DNA of 33,414 bases from Candidatus Mediterraneibacter avicola (GCA_019115385.1 DXDR01000054.1:1-33414); one strand, 5' to 3'; positions 24,383 to 32,330 are shown, counted from the stretch's first letter. Notes: a model not told the origin generated them from the letters alone. Translations and numbers: made by a program.

Positions 24383-25051
24383 ATGTTAGAAAAGTTAAAA
24401 GAGGATGTATGCTTGACAGCGAAAAAGGCGCAAAAAGACGGTCTGTGCAAACACAAGTCGGGGAATTTCAGCGCAAGAGACCCGGAAAGCGGATATGTGG
24501 TGATCACGCCTACCGGCATTGACCGTGACCTGCTGAAGCCGGAAGATATGATCGTCATAGATATGGAGGCAGATGTAATTGAAAATGTTTCAGGGCTCAG
24601 ACCAACCAGTGAGTCGCTGATGCATCTTATGATCTACAGGCAGCGGCCGGACGTGGCGGCCATTGTCCATACCCACTCTGTCTATGCTACAGCTTTTGCG
24701 GTTTTGAACAGACCAATTCCGGCGATCGTGTATGAGGTGGCGCACCTGGGTGTTACAAAAGCCCGGATTCCGGTGGCCCCCTATGGACGCCCGGGAACAC
24801 CGGAACTGGCCGAAAGTGTAATAGGGAGCTGCAGGGAAGCGGACTGTTTTCTCCTTGAAAAGCACGGTGCAGTGGCGCTAGACAGCCGGAATATCTCCGA
24901 GGCTTTTTTAAAAGCAGCTTATATCGAAGAACTGGCGGAGCTTTACCAGCATGTGCTGGCTGTGAATAACGGGCAGGAGCCTCCGGCTTTTTCCCAGGAT
25001 GAACTCGAGAAATGGAAATATCCTTCCCAGATCCGGCTTGAAGGAAATTGA
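24383..25051 (+). CDS. Class II aldolase/adducin family protein (L-fuculose-phosphate aldolase-like)
   Basis: Zinc-dependent aldolase or epimerase family enzyme of 222 residues. Members cleave L-fuculose-1-phosphate, L-rhamnulose-1-phosphate or related sugar phosphates to dihydroxyacetone phosphate and an aldehyde. Visible signatures: KHKSGNFSARD near the start, GLRPTSES with the glutamate expected for catalysis, the zinc pair in VHTHSVYATAFA, and LLEKHGAVALD with the third histidine. AGGAGAGGG before the ATG at 24383 decides the start; the frame is open further upstream to 24179 but without a binding site. It stands alone, without kinase, isomerase or regulator neighbours, so the actual substrate is not decided. 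Confidence 0.85.
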   Translation: MLEKLKEDVCLTAKKAQKDGLCKHKSGNFSARDPESGYVVITPTGIDRDLLKPEDMIVIDMEADVIENVSGLRPTSESLMHLMIYRQRPDVAAIVHTHSVYATAFAVLNRPIPAIVYEVAHLGVTKARIPVAPYGRPGTPELAESVIGSCREADCFLLEKHGAVALDSRNISEAFLKAAYIEELAELYQHVLAVNNGQEPPAFSQDELEKWKYPSQIRLEGN

Positions 25052-25123
25052 TACGCTGCGCGGATCCAAAAAAGGGGGGATGAGCGGAGGGTGCCGTGTG
25101 GATAAAGGATGAATGAGAATATT

Positions 25124-25187
25124 ATCAGCACTCAAGTCAAAAGAGTGCTGATTTTTTGTTGACTTTTATAAATTGCTGTATTAGAAT
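25124..25187 (+). promoter_or_regulatory. CIRCE-like operator and promoter of htpG
   Basis: TCAGCACTC, nine bases, GAGTGCTGA (25125-25151) matches the HrcA operator CIRCE (TTAGCACTC-N9-GAGTGCTAA) with one compensated change per arm and exact N9 spacing. Seven bases later comes a strong promoter: TTGACT (25159-25164), 17 bases, TAGAAT (25182-25187). The predicted leader is about 110 nt. The same hairpin is followed by T6 and may also terminate the upstream aldolase transcript. Confidence 0.8.
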
Positions 25188-25300
25188 ATACACTGGATGC
25201 AGAAAACAGTCTTTTTCATAAAGAATATATATTTTTTACGGGCGCTGAGCCTGGAAATTAAGAGGCTGATACGGGTATTTTATTCAAAGGAGTGTTGGAT

Positions 25301-27358
25301 ATGGCAGTGAAAAAAGGAAATTTATCGATTGACAGTGAGAATATATTTCCGATCATAAAAAAATGGGTATATTCGGATCATGATATTTTTGTCCGGGAGA
25401 TGGTCTCCAACGGATGTGATGCGATCACAAAGCTGAAAAAGCTGGATATGATGGGAGAATATGAACTTCCTGAGGGATATAGACCGAAGATCGAAGTTAT
25501 CGTAAATCCAGAAGAGAAGACCATGAAATTTATTGATAACGGTCTTGGAATGACGGCGGACGAAGTGGAAGAGTATATTACTCAGATCGCTTTTTCCGGC
25601 GCCACCCAGTTCCTGGAAAAATATAAGGACAAGACGACAGAGGACGACATGATCGGCCATTTCGGTCTGGGATTCTACTCTGCATTTATGGTTGCAGACG
25701 AAGTGCATATTGATTCTCTCTCTTATAAGGAGGACGCCGTTCCCGTACACTGGGCGAGCCAGGGAGGCACGGAGTATGAGATGCAGGACGGAAGCAAGAC
25801 GACTGTGGGTACGGAGATCACACTCTTCCTGAACGAGGACAGCCTTGCCTTTGCAAATGAGTACCGTGCGCGTGAAGTGCTGGAAAAATATTGTTCCTTT
25901 ATGCCGGTAGAGATTTTCCTTTCAAAGGCAGACGCAGAAAAGGAGTATGAGACGATCGATGAGTCAGAGCTTCTTGACACAGATGAGATCGTGGAGCATA
26001 TTACAGAAGAGCCGAAAGAGGGAGAAGAAGGGGAGCCGAAGAAGAAAGTAAAGATCGTAAAGCGCCCGGTATCCATAAGTGACATACATCCGCTGTGGGG
26101 AAAGAACCCCAGTGAATGTACAAAGGAAGAGTACATCGATTTCTACCGCAAAGTGTTTATGGATTATAAGGAGCCGCTGTTCTGGATCCACCTGAATATG
26201 GATTATCCGTTTAATCTGAAGGGAATCCTGTATTTCCCGAAGATCAACACCGAGTATGACTCCATAGAGGGAACGATCAAGCTGTACAACAACCAGGTAT
26301 TTATCGCTGACAACATCAAAGAAGTGATACCGGAATTCCTGATGGTATTAAAAGGGGTCATCGACTGTCCGGACCTGCCTCTTAATGTTTCCAGAAGCGC
26401 CCTTCAGAACGATGGATTTGTCAACAAAGTGGCAGATTATATTTCAAAGAAAGTGGCGGATAAGCTGACCGGAATGTTTAAGACGGACCGGGAAAACTAT
26501 GAAAAATATTGGGATGATATCAGTCCGTTTATCAAATTCGGATGCCTGAAAGATGAGAAATTCGGCGAGAAAATGAAGGATTCCATGCTCTATAAGAATC
26601 TGGATCATAAATATCTGACCCTTGAAGATATAATCAAAGAGAACGCTTCCGGCCAGGAGGAGAAAGAAGGAGAGGCAGACGCAGCTCAGGCTGCAGATGC
26701 AGGCGAGGCGGCAGACGCCCAGTCAGAAGAAGAAAAGAAGGAAGAAGAGAAAACAAGCATTTATTATGTGACAGACGAGGTTCAGCAGAGCCAGTACATC
26801 AATATGTTTAAGGCCCAGGGCCAGGATGCGATCATCCTGTCTCACAATATTGACGCGGCTTTTGTGACATATCTGGAGCAGAAGCACACAGATGTACAGT
26901 TCCTGCGGATCGACGCAGACGTACATGATTCGCTGAAGGACGAGGTGGACGAATCCGAGAAGGAATCTTTCCAGAAGACTGCGGACAGTCTTGTGGAGAT
27001 ATTCAGAAAAGAGCTGGATAACGATAAACTGGATGTTAAGGTTGAAAAACTCAAAGATGATAAAGTGGCTTCCATGGCCGTGCTGTCCGAACACAGCAGG
27101 CGGATGAGCGAGATGATGAAGATGTATGGCATGGGAGGTATGGATCCGTCCATGTACGGCGGTCAGGTCACCCTGGTACTCAACGCAAATCATCCTCTGG
27201 TTCAGTTCGTGACAGAGCATAAGCGCAGCAAAAATGTGCCGATCATCTGCAGACAGCTCTACGATCTGGCAATGCTGGCTCATAAGCCGCTCAATCCAGA
27301 AGAAATGACGGCTTTCGTACAGAGAAGTAACGAAATAATGATGCTGCTGACAAAGTAG
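25301..27358 (+). CDS. htpG: Molecular chaperone HtpG (Hsp90)
   Basis: Cytoplasmic ATP-dependent chaperone of 685 residues. The N-terminal GHKL ATPase shows REMVSNGCDAITKL, DNGLGMT, and the GHFGLGFYSAFMVAD lid loop. The middle domain has the LPLNVSRSALQND motif (PLNVSRE in most Hsp90s). The C-terminal dimerisation domain ends at TK. Two charged inserts are present: a Glu/Lys-rich linker (EEPKEGEEGEPKKKVK) between N- and middle domains, and an Ala/Glu/Asp-rich insert at about 447-485 with AADAGEAADAQSEEEKKEEE. AAGGAG 8 bases before the ATG at 25301 decides the start. An upstream CIRCE-like site suggests heat-shock control by HrcA. Confidence 0.96.
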   Translation: MAVKKGNLSIDSENIFPIIKKWVYSDHDIFVREMVSNGCDAITKLKKLDMMGEYELPEGYRPKIEVIVNPEEKTMKFIDNGLGMTADEVEEYITQIAFSGATQFLEKYKDKTTEDDMIGHFGLGFYSAFMVADEVHIDSLSYKEDAVPVHWASQGGTEYEMQDGSKTTVGTEITLFLNEDSLAFANEYRAREVLEKYCSFMPVEIFLSKADAEKEYETIDESELLDTDEIVEHITEEPKEGEEGEPKKKVKIVKRPVSISDIHPLWGKNPSECTKEEYIDFYRKVFMDYKEPLFWIHLNMDYPFNLKGILYFPKINTEYDSIEGTIKLYNNQVFIADNIKEVIPEFLMVLKGVIDCPDLPLNVSRSALQNDGFVNKVADYISKKVADKLTGMFKTDRENYEKYWDDISPFIKFGCLKDEKFGEKMKDSMLYKNLDHKYLTLEDIIKENASGQEEKEGEADAAQAADAGEAADAQSEEEKKEEEKTSIYYVTDEVQQSQYINMFKAQGQDAIILSHNIDAAFVTYLEQKHTDVQFLRIDADVHDSLKDEVDESEKESFQKTADSLVEIFRKELDNDKLDVKVEKLKDDKVASMAVLSEHSRRMSEMMKMYGMGGMDPSMYGGQVTLVLNANHPLVQFVTEHKRSKNVPIICRQLYDLAMLAHKPLNPEEMTAFVQRSNEIMMLLTK

Positions 27359-27871
27359 AATTCGGATTTTGCGAAATGAACTTGACGGGGAAACCGTCCG
27401 AAAATGACAGGGGTGCTCTGCGCGGCGTGGGAAACATATCCGGGATACGGGGCGTGTATTCCTGGCTCCGCTTCGGAATCCGAGAAAAAGTAAAGGCTCC
27501 AGAACCTGATTAAAAGCAAGGCCTTAGATGAAAAAACTCGCTATGCTCGAACAATTTCATCTAAGGCCTTAACATCAGCTTCTGGACCCTCAACTTTTAC
27601 TGACAGATTCCTCCGAGTCACCATGCCCACACGCCCCGCATCTCCTATACATTCTTCCAGCGCGGAGCCCCGGCCATTTTCTACGCTTTTCAAACCGGAA
27701 GTTTCCTTTCCGCAAATTGCGGTAGAACAACAGTGAGAAGGGAGCTTTATCGCTCGTAATTGGATATATTCCAGACTGCGGCTTTCAAGGTCGGAAAAAA
27801 CCATCTTTTTAAACTATTGGGTCGGAATACAGTTCCGTGTTAGCCGGGACAGATCCGGCCTGTTTCTTCCT
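27359..27871. other. Gene-poor gap after htpG
   Basis: 513 bases without a supported gene. It contains a long imperfect palindrome (listed separately), the small palindrome CCGCAA/TTGCGG near 27709, and a hairpin GCCGG/CCGGC near 27843. A minus-strand open frame of 87 codons (27804-27541) has no Shine-Dalgarno and recognisable homology is absent, though its last 25 residues (SVKVEGPEADVKALDEIVRA) look protein-like; it could be a decayed gene end. Confidence 0.5.
27498..27586. repeat. Long imperfect palindrome downstream of htpG
   Basis: Inner arms AAGGCCTTAGATGAAA (27518-27533) and their perfect complement (27555-27570) surround a 21-base loop. The symmetry continues outward through CTGAT and TCCAGAA with a few mismatches, so total arms are about 32-36 bases. 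There is no U-tract on either side, making it an odd terminator; it looks like an inverted duplication. Confidence 0.85.
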
Positions 27872-28067
27872 GTTTGGATTCGGAATTGTGAGTGAGAGAA
27901 AACAGCCGGGAGGGACTGGTGTGGTGATGGAGGACCGTAAAGCAGCGCCGGCACTTAGAGCGCGTTCTTTGCGCTCTTAGTACCGCTGCGTCTGCGCTCC
28001 GAACGCAAGTGTGTCCTCCGACACCACACCAGTCCCTCCCGGCGTCCCCTCTCATATACAAATCCTA
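27872..28067. repeat. Palindromic convergent-gap repeat, copy B
   Basis: About 196 bases ending exactly at the pyrC stop. The core arm GCCGGGAGGGACTGGTGTG extended by GTG (27905-27926) has a perfect 22-bp complement at 28022-28043, then two mismatches and 7 more pairs (GGAGGAC/GTCCTCC). The 80-base interior folds again: GCAGCG/CGCTGC outside and CTTAGAGCGC/GCGCTCTTAG inside. The outer arms carry TTTGGATT and AGATTAGGATTTG, as in copy A. Confidence 0.88.
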
Positions 28068-29327
28068 ATCTGTATATATGATTTTGCCCCGGCATAGGGT
28101 CATTTTTATTTTCCCATACAGTTTCCAACCGGTAAACGGAGAGTTGGAGGAGCGGGAGGCGTATCCTTCCGGGCTCCACTCTTCGTCCGGGTTAAATATC
28201 ACAAGATCTGCCGCTTCTTCTGCGGCGATTTTTCCGGCAGGCAGATGATAGAGCTGAGCCGGATTGACAGTCATTTTTTCCAGAAGTTCCAGCAGGGTGA
28301 GATGCCCCGGCCGGACAAGTTCTGTGATGCCCAGGGAGAGAGCGGTCTCCAGCCCGATAATGCCGCTGGGAGCGGCGGTGATGGAGCGGGCTTTTTCCTC
28401 AGCGCTGTGAGGCGCGTGGTCCGTGGCGATCAGATCGATGGTCCCGTCGGCGAGACCATGGATCAGGGCCAGGCGGTCGTCCTCGGTACGCAGCGGCGGA
28501 TTCATTTTTGCAAGTGTTCCATATTTGGACACAGCGTCCTCGGTCAGTGTGAAGTGATGAGGAGTAGCTTCTGCGTGCAGTTTGGCGCCCATGGCCTTAA
28601 AAGTACGCACAAGTTCTACAGAACGCCCGGAACTGATGTGCTGAATGACCACATGTGCATTGGAACGCAGGGCCAGAAGACAGTCTCTTGCCACAAGGGA
28701 TTCCTCTGCGATAGCAGGAGATCCATAGATGCCAAGCTGTTCCGAGACGGAGCCATGATTGATCCCATTGTTTTTGATAAAGGATGGATCCTCCTCGTGG
28801 AGACTGATAGGAACATCGAGAGCACAGGCTTCCTCCATCGCCCGGTATAAAAATGCTGCATTACGCAGAGGAATGCCGTCATCTGTAAATCCGCAGGCTC
28901 CGGCAGCCTTCAGTGCGGCCATATCTGTCATCTCTTCTCCCTTGAGAGAGCGGGAGACAGACGCTGCCTGGCGGATATGGATATCTTCATTTTCCGCTCT
29001 GGTCAGGATATCATTCAGAGTAGCTGTATTATCCACGACCGGAGAAGTATTCGCCATGCATACGACGGTAGTGAAGCCTCCCTTTGCCGCGGACAGGGCG
29101 CCTGTGTGCAGGTCTTCCTTATAGGTGAATCCGGGATCACGGAAGTGGACGTGGGTGTCCACAAGACCGGGAGCAACGACAAGTCCTTCAGCATCTAAGA
29201 CCTCTTCCCCTGTCCGGGGAGTGAGGGAGGGGCTGATCTCCAGGATCTTCCCATCCTCAATGCGAAGGTCAGAGAAATACAGTCTCTTTGCGGCCGGGTC
29301 TGCAATCTGTCCGTTTTTGATGATCAT
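28065..29327 (-). CDS. pyrC: Dihydroorotase
   Basis: Third step of pyrimidine synthesis: closes N-carbamoyl-L-aspartate to dihydroorotate. 420 residues of the type I amidohydrolase class. Zinc-binding HVH at residues 59-61 is followed by FRDPG. Further motifs are NTSPVVDN, HEEDPSF, VIQHISSG, and ATDHAPHS with the catalytic aspartate. The start at 29327 is chosen because AAGGAGG lies 8 bases upstream, and a promoter (TGGACT, 17 bases, TATACT at 29393-29365) would start transcription downstream of the alternative ATG at 29363. It is alone here, without other pyr genes. Its 3' end joins palindrome copy B. Confidence 0.95.
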   Translation of the reverse strand: MIIKNGQIADPAAKRLYFSDLRIEDGKILEISPSLTPRTGEEVLDAEGLVVAPGLVDTHVHFRDPGFTYKEDLHTGALSAAKGGFTTVVCMANTSPVVDNTATLNDILTRAENEDIHIRQAASVSRSLKGEEMTDMAALKAAGACGFTDDGIPLRNAAFLYRAMEEACALDVPISLHEEDPSFIKNNGINHGSVSEQLGIYGSPAIAEESLVARDCLLALRSNAHVVIQHISSGRSVELVRTFKAMGAKLHAEATPHHFTLTEDAVSKYGTLAKMNPPLRTEDDRLALIHGLADGTIDLIATDHAPHSAEEKARSITAAPSGIIGLETALSLGITELVRPGHLTLLELLEKMTVNPAQLYHLPAGKIAAEEAADLVIFNPDEEWSPEGYASRSSNSPFTGWKLYGKIKMTLCRGKIIYTD

Positions 29328-29364
29328 AAACAAGTCCTCCTTGAAATACTCTTTCTTTCGCATA

Positions 29365-29393
29365 AGTATAGCGTATTCTGTGTCCTCAGTCCA
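29365..29393 (-). promoter_or_regulatory. Candidate promoter of pyrC
   Basis: On the minus strand, TGGACT (29393-29388), a 17-base spacer and TATACT (29370-29365). It predicts a leader of about 30 nt to the ATG at 29327. No PyrR-type anti-terminator structure is apparent in so short a leader. Confidence 0.6.
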
Positions 29394-29486
29394 GTCAAAG
29401 TCCTGCCTCCGGCAGACCAGCGTTCAGTCTGTGAGATCCCTCCATATGCCGCTGGAAGAGGAAGGTGAAAAGGAAAAACAGGATTA

Positions 29487-29533
29487 CAGAAAAACCGGGA
29501 GGACATCTGCCGCATTGCGGTGGTCCTCCCGGT
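29487..29533 (-). terminator. Terminator of the phosphofructokinase gene
   Basis: An 11-bp stem ACCGGGAGGAC/GTCCTCCCGGT (29533-29523 and 29504-29494) with an inner CCGC/GCGG stem, followed on the minus strand by a TTTTT run. It lies 22 bases after the pfk stop. Confidence 0.88.
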
Positions 29534-29554
29534 AAAATCCAGGCAGCCTATATC

Positions 29555-30787
29555 CTACAGATGGCGGTAAAGATGACGCGGTATGCCGTCCACCATGACA
29601 GGAGATACGTCGCCCTGGATCAGCGGGCGTACATAATTTACGAATTCATCTGTTACATAAGATCCATCCTCTGTGACCCATTCGCGGGGAACAAGTTTTT
29701 CGTCATTGGCAATCTTATGCACATCTTTTACTTCTGTTCCGCTCTGGTACGGGTCGTCTGACAGACGTTTGAGCACAACCATTTTTCCAGAATCACCCTC
29801 ATCTGCCGCTTTGACAGCCGCACCGCCTACCTGGTAAGCTTCCAGGATATCTACGCGGGATGCGCAGTGAGAAGCGGCGCGCTGCAGGGAACTGAGCTCG
29901 ATGGAACGGGTCTTGCAGCCAATCTCGCCTGCGATAAAGCTTGCCAGATAATTTGCCGTGCCGGAAAGTTGTTTGTGTCCGAAAGCATCTACAAAATCAA
30001 TGCTCTGTCCAAGTTCGCAGACATAACGTCCGTCATCCAGGCGGATGCCTTCAGAAACAGCCACGACTACGGAAGACTTTTTGGAAAGAAGTTCCTTTAC
30101 TTTTGAACTGAATGCCTCGATGTCAAAAGGAAGTTCCGGGAGATAGATCAGATCCGGGCCGGCACAGTCTTCGCCTCTGGCAAGGGCAGACGCTCCGGTC
30201 AGCCAACCTGCATTTCTCCCCATGATCTCGACGATCGATACAAGGCCTTTCTCATACTCAAGACAGAAACTGTCGCGGATGATCTCTTTTACAGAAGTTC
30301 CGATGTATTTGGCCGCGCTTCCGTATCCGGGCGTGTGGTCAGTCAGAGCCAGGTCGTTGTCAATGGTTTTCGGGCATCCAATAAAACGTGTGGGATGTCC
30401 CGTTACGATGGCATAATCTGACAGCTTTTTGATCGTATCCATAGAATCATTGCCGCCGATGTAGATAAATGCTTCGATATTCAATTTATCGAGAATCCCG
30501 AAAATTTTCTCATAAACTTCTTTATCCTGATGGATCTCGGGAAGTTTGTAACGGCAGGAACCTAAAAATGCTGCCGGTGTTCTTTTGAGCAGTTCTGCAT
30601 CCAGTTCATTTGTAATGTATTCGGACAGATCGACGTAGCGCTCCTGAAGAAGCCCCTGAATGCCGTGAAGCATTCCATACACTTTTCCGGCGCCTCGGTC
30701 CTTTGCTGTGCGGTATACACCTGCAAGGCTGGAATTGATCGCAGCTGTAGGACCGCCTGACTGTCCAACGATAACGTTTCCTTTCAT
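29555..30787 (-). CDS. 6-phosphofructokinase, probably pyrophosphate-dependent
   Basis: Phosphorylates fructose 6-phosphate in glycolysis. 410 residues. The start GQSGGPTAAINSS is typical of the PfkA superfamily. Two positions decide the phosphoryl donor. The GGDGS of ATP enzymes is here GGNDS (D114), and PGTIDND is here PKTIDND (K140). Asp and Lys at these sites block ATP and favour pyrophosphate, so this is predicted to be a reversible PPi-PFK (EC 2.7.1.90). The MGRNAGWLTG motif for sugar phosphate is present. The ATG at 30787 is about 10 bases after GGAGG; an ATG at 30796 is too close to it. It has its own terminator and a leader region with three direct repeats. Confidence 0.9.
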   Translation of the reverse strand: MKGNVIVGQSGGPTAAINSSLAGVYRTAKDRGAGKVYGMLHGIQGLLQERYVDLSEYITNELDAELLKRTPAAFLGSCRYKLPEIHQDKEVYEKIFGILDKLNIEAFIYIGGNDSMDTIKKLSDYAIVTGHPTRFIGCPKTIDNDLALTDHTPGYGSAAKYIGTSVKEIIRDSFCLEYEKGLVSIVEIMGRNAGWLTGASALARGEDCAGPDLIYLPELPFDIEAFSSKVKELLSKKSSVVVAVSEGIRLDDGRYVCELGQSIDFVDAFGHKQLSGTANYLASFIAGEIGCKTRSIELSSLQRAASHCASRVDILEAYQVGGAAVKAADEGDSGKMVVLKRLSDDPYQSGTEVKDVHKIANDEKLVPREWVTEDGSYVTDEFVNYVRPLIQGDVSPVMVDGIPRHLYRHL

Positions 30788-30808
30788 GTCTTTCATACCT
30801 CCGTTTTG

Positions 30809-30917
30809 CATAATAACTGTTATCACGTATTTTTCCCTGTGAAAACGACTCTATTAACAGTTTAGTGCATAATAACCAATTTGTAAATGAAAAAATAAAA
30901 TATATGGTCATAATAAC
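30809..30917 (-). repeat. Three direct repeats upstream of pfk
   Basis: The 9-mer GTTATTATG (minus strand) occurs at 30817-30809, 30876-30868 and 30917-30909 in an AT-rich gap. The first overlaps a small palindrome ATAAC-T-GTTAT. The sites may be operator repeats or chance in AT-rich DNA. Confidence 0.45.
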
Positions 30918-31014
30918 GAAAAAGAACAGAGCAGGACAAATATAAAGAAAAAGGTGTTATGATAAGAAAATAAGGGACACAGCAAATTGTGTTTTGAAAG
31001 AGAGGGATTATTTA

Positions 31015-32115
31015 ATGAAAAAGTACGATTATCTGATCGTGGGTGCAGGTCTGTACGGCGCAGTTATGGCACATGAGCTCACAAAAAAGGGCAAGAAGTG
31101 TCTGGTGATCGACAGAAGAGATCATATTGCCGGAAATATATACTGTGAGGATATAGAAGGAATCCACGTACACAAATACGGCGCTCATATTTTCCATACA
31201 TCAGACAAAAGAATCTGGGATTATATCAACCAGTTTGCGGAATTTAATAATTATATCAATTCTCCGGTTGCCATATACAAAGACGAGCTGTATAATCTGC
31301 CCTTTAATATGAACACATTCAGCAAAATGTGGGGGATCAAAACGCCAGACGAGGCCAGGGCGATCATTGAAAAACAGCGCAGGGAGGCAGGTATCACAGA
31401 ACCGAAGAACCTGGAAGAGCAGGCGCTCTTTCTGGGAGGCAGAGATATCTATGAGAAGCTGATCAAAGGATATACAGAAAAACAGTGGGGAAGAAAGTGT
31501 ACGGAGCTTCCGGCATTTATCATCAAACGTCTTCCGTTCCGTTTTATCTATGACAACAATTATTTTAATGACAGATACCAGGGAATACCGGTCGGGGGCT
31601 ACACCCGCATTGTGGAGAAAATGCTGGACGGCGCAGAGGTGCGCACCGGAGTTGATTTCTTTGAACTCAGGAAGACGGAGCCGGATATTGCGCAGACCGT
31701 CATCTTTACGGGAATGATCGACGAGTATTTCGATTACTGTCTGGGCGCGCTTGAATATCGTTCTGTACGGTTTGAGACAGAAGTACTGGATTGTGCCAAT
31801 TACCAGGGCAACGCAGTGGTGAACTATACGGATCGGGATGTTCCCTATACCCGGGTGATCGAGCACAAACATTTTGAATTCGGGCAGCAGGAGAAGACTG
31901 TTATCTCAAGGGAATATTCTTCCGAGTGGAGCGTAGGGATGGAACCCTACTATCCGGTAAACGACGAGAAAAACAACAGACTTTTTGAGGAGTATAAGAA
32001 ACTGGCGGAGAAAGAAGGAAATGTTATTTTCGGAGGCCGCCTGGGGGATTATAAATACTATGACATGGACAAGGTGATCGCTGCGGCGCTGGCACGACTG
32101 GAAAGCATTGACTGA
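31015..32115 (+). CDS. glf: UDP-galactopyranose mutase
   Basis: Flavoenzyme that converts UDP-galactopyranose to UDP-galactofuranose, the precursor of galactofuranose in surface glycans. 366 residues. The FAD-binding Rossmann motif is VGAGLYGAVMAHEL near residue 8. GAHIFHTSDKRIWDYI and the active-site region KGYTEKQWGRKCTELP are family hallmarks, as are RFIYDNNYFNDRYQGIPVGGY and the terminal GGRLGDYKYYDMDKVI (the longer two quoted in part). The ATG at 31015 follows a weak AGGG site; an ATG at 30994 is less likely. No glycosyltransferase or polysaccharide genes are adjacent, so it is an unlinked glf. It is divergent from pfk and followed by a strong terminator. Confidence 0.95.
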   Translation: MKKYDYLIVGAGLYGAVMAHELTKKGKKCLVIDRRDHIAGNIYCEDIEGIHVHKYGAHIFHTSDKRIWDYINQFAEFNNYINSPVAIYKDELYNLPFNMNTFSKMWGIKTPDEARAIIEKQRREAGITEPKNLEEQALFLGGRDIYEKLIKGYTEKQWGRKCTELPAFIIKRLPFRFIYDNNYFNDRYQGIPVGGYTRIVEKMLDGAEVRTGVDFFELRKTEPDIAQTVIFTGMIDEYFDYCLGALEYRSVRFETEVLDCANYQGNAVVNYTDRDVPYTRVIEHKHFEFGQQEKTVISREYSSEWSVGMEPYYPVNDEKNNRLFEEYKKLAEKEGNVIFGGRLGDYKYYDMDKVIAAALARLESID

Positions 32116-32130
32116 CCGCAGGACAGAGAC

Positions 32131-32172
32131 GCCCCGCTTCACGCTTTGATGCGACGAAGCGGGGCATTTCTA
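32131..32172 (+). terminator. Terminator of glf
   Basis: A perfect 10-bp stem GCCCCGCTTC/GAAGCGGGGC (32131-32140, 32156-32165) with a 15-base loop, followed by ATTTCTATT. It lies 15 bases after the glf stop. Confidence 0.88.
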
Positions 32173-32201
32173 TTGCGTTTTCAGAAAAATTCATGTATGA
32201 T
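32173..32201 (+). promoter_or_regulatory. Candidate promoter of the pseudokinase-like gene
   Basis: TTGCGT (about 32173-32178), 17 bases, TATGAT (about 32196-32201). Transcription would begin near 32208, downstream of the first in-frame ATG (32193), which argues for a later translation start. Confidence 0.5.
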
Positions 32202-32330
32202 ATTAATACTTCGACATATCTGAACGAAGTCTTTTTTCAACATCAGTTTCTGATGATTTTTACACGGATCGGGAAAATACTGCCGCGCAGTGCGGAATGG
32301 ATTTTTGTATGCGTTTTGCGGCTGAAGAAA

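Noticed and set aside
25124-25158. Reading the element before htpG as only a terminator
   Set aside because: The exact N9 spacing and near-consensus CIRCE arms next to a strong promoter fit an HrcA operator better, though a dual role stays possible.
27840-28179. Two overlapping minus-strand open frames (27840-28061 and 27955-28179)
   Set aside because: They translate the arms of palindrome copy B and part of pyrC out of frame.
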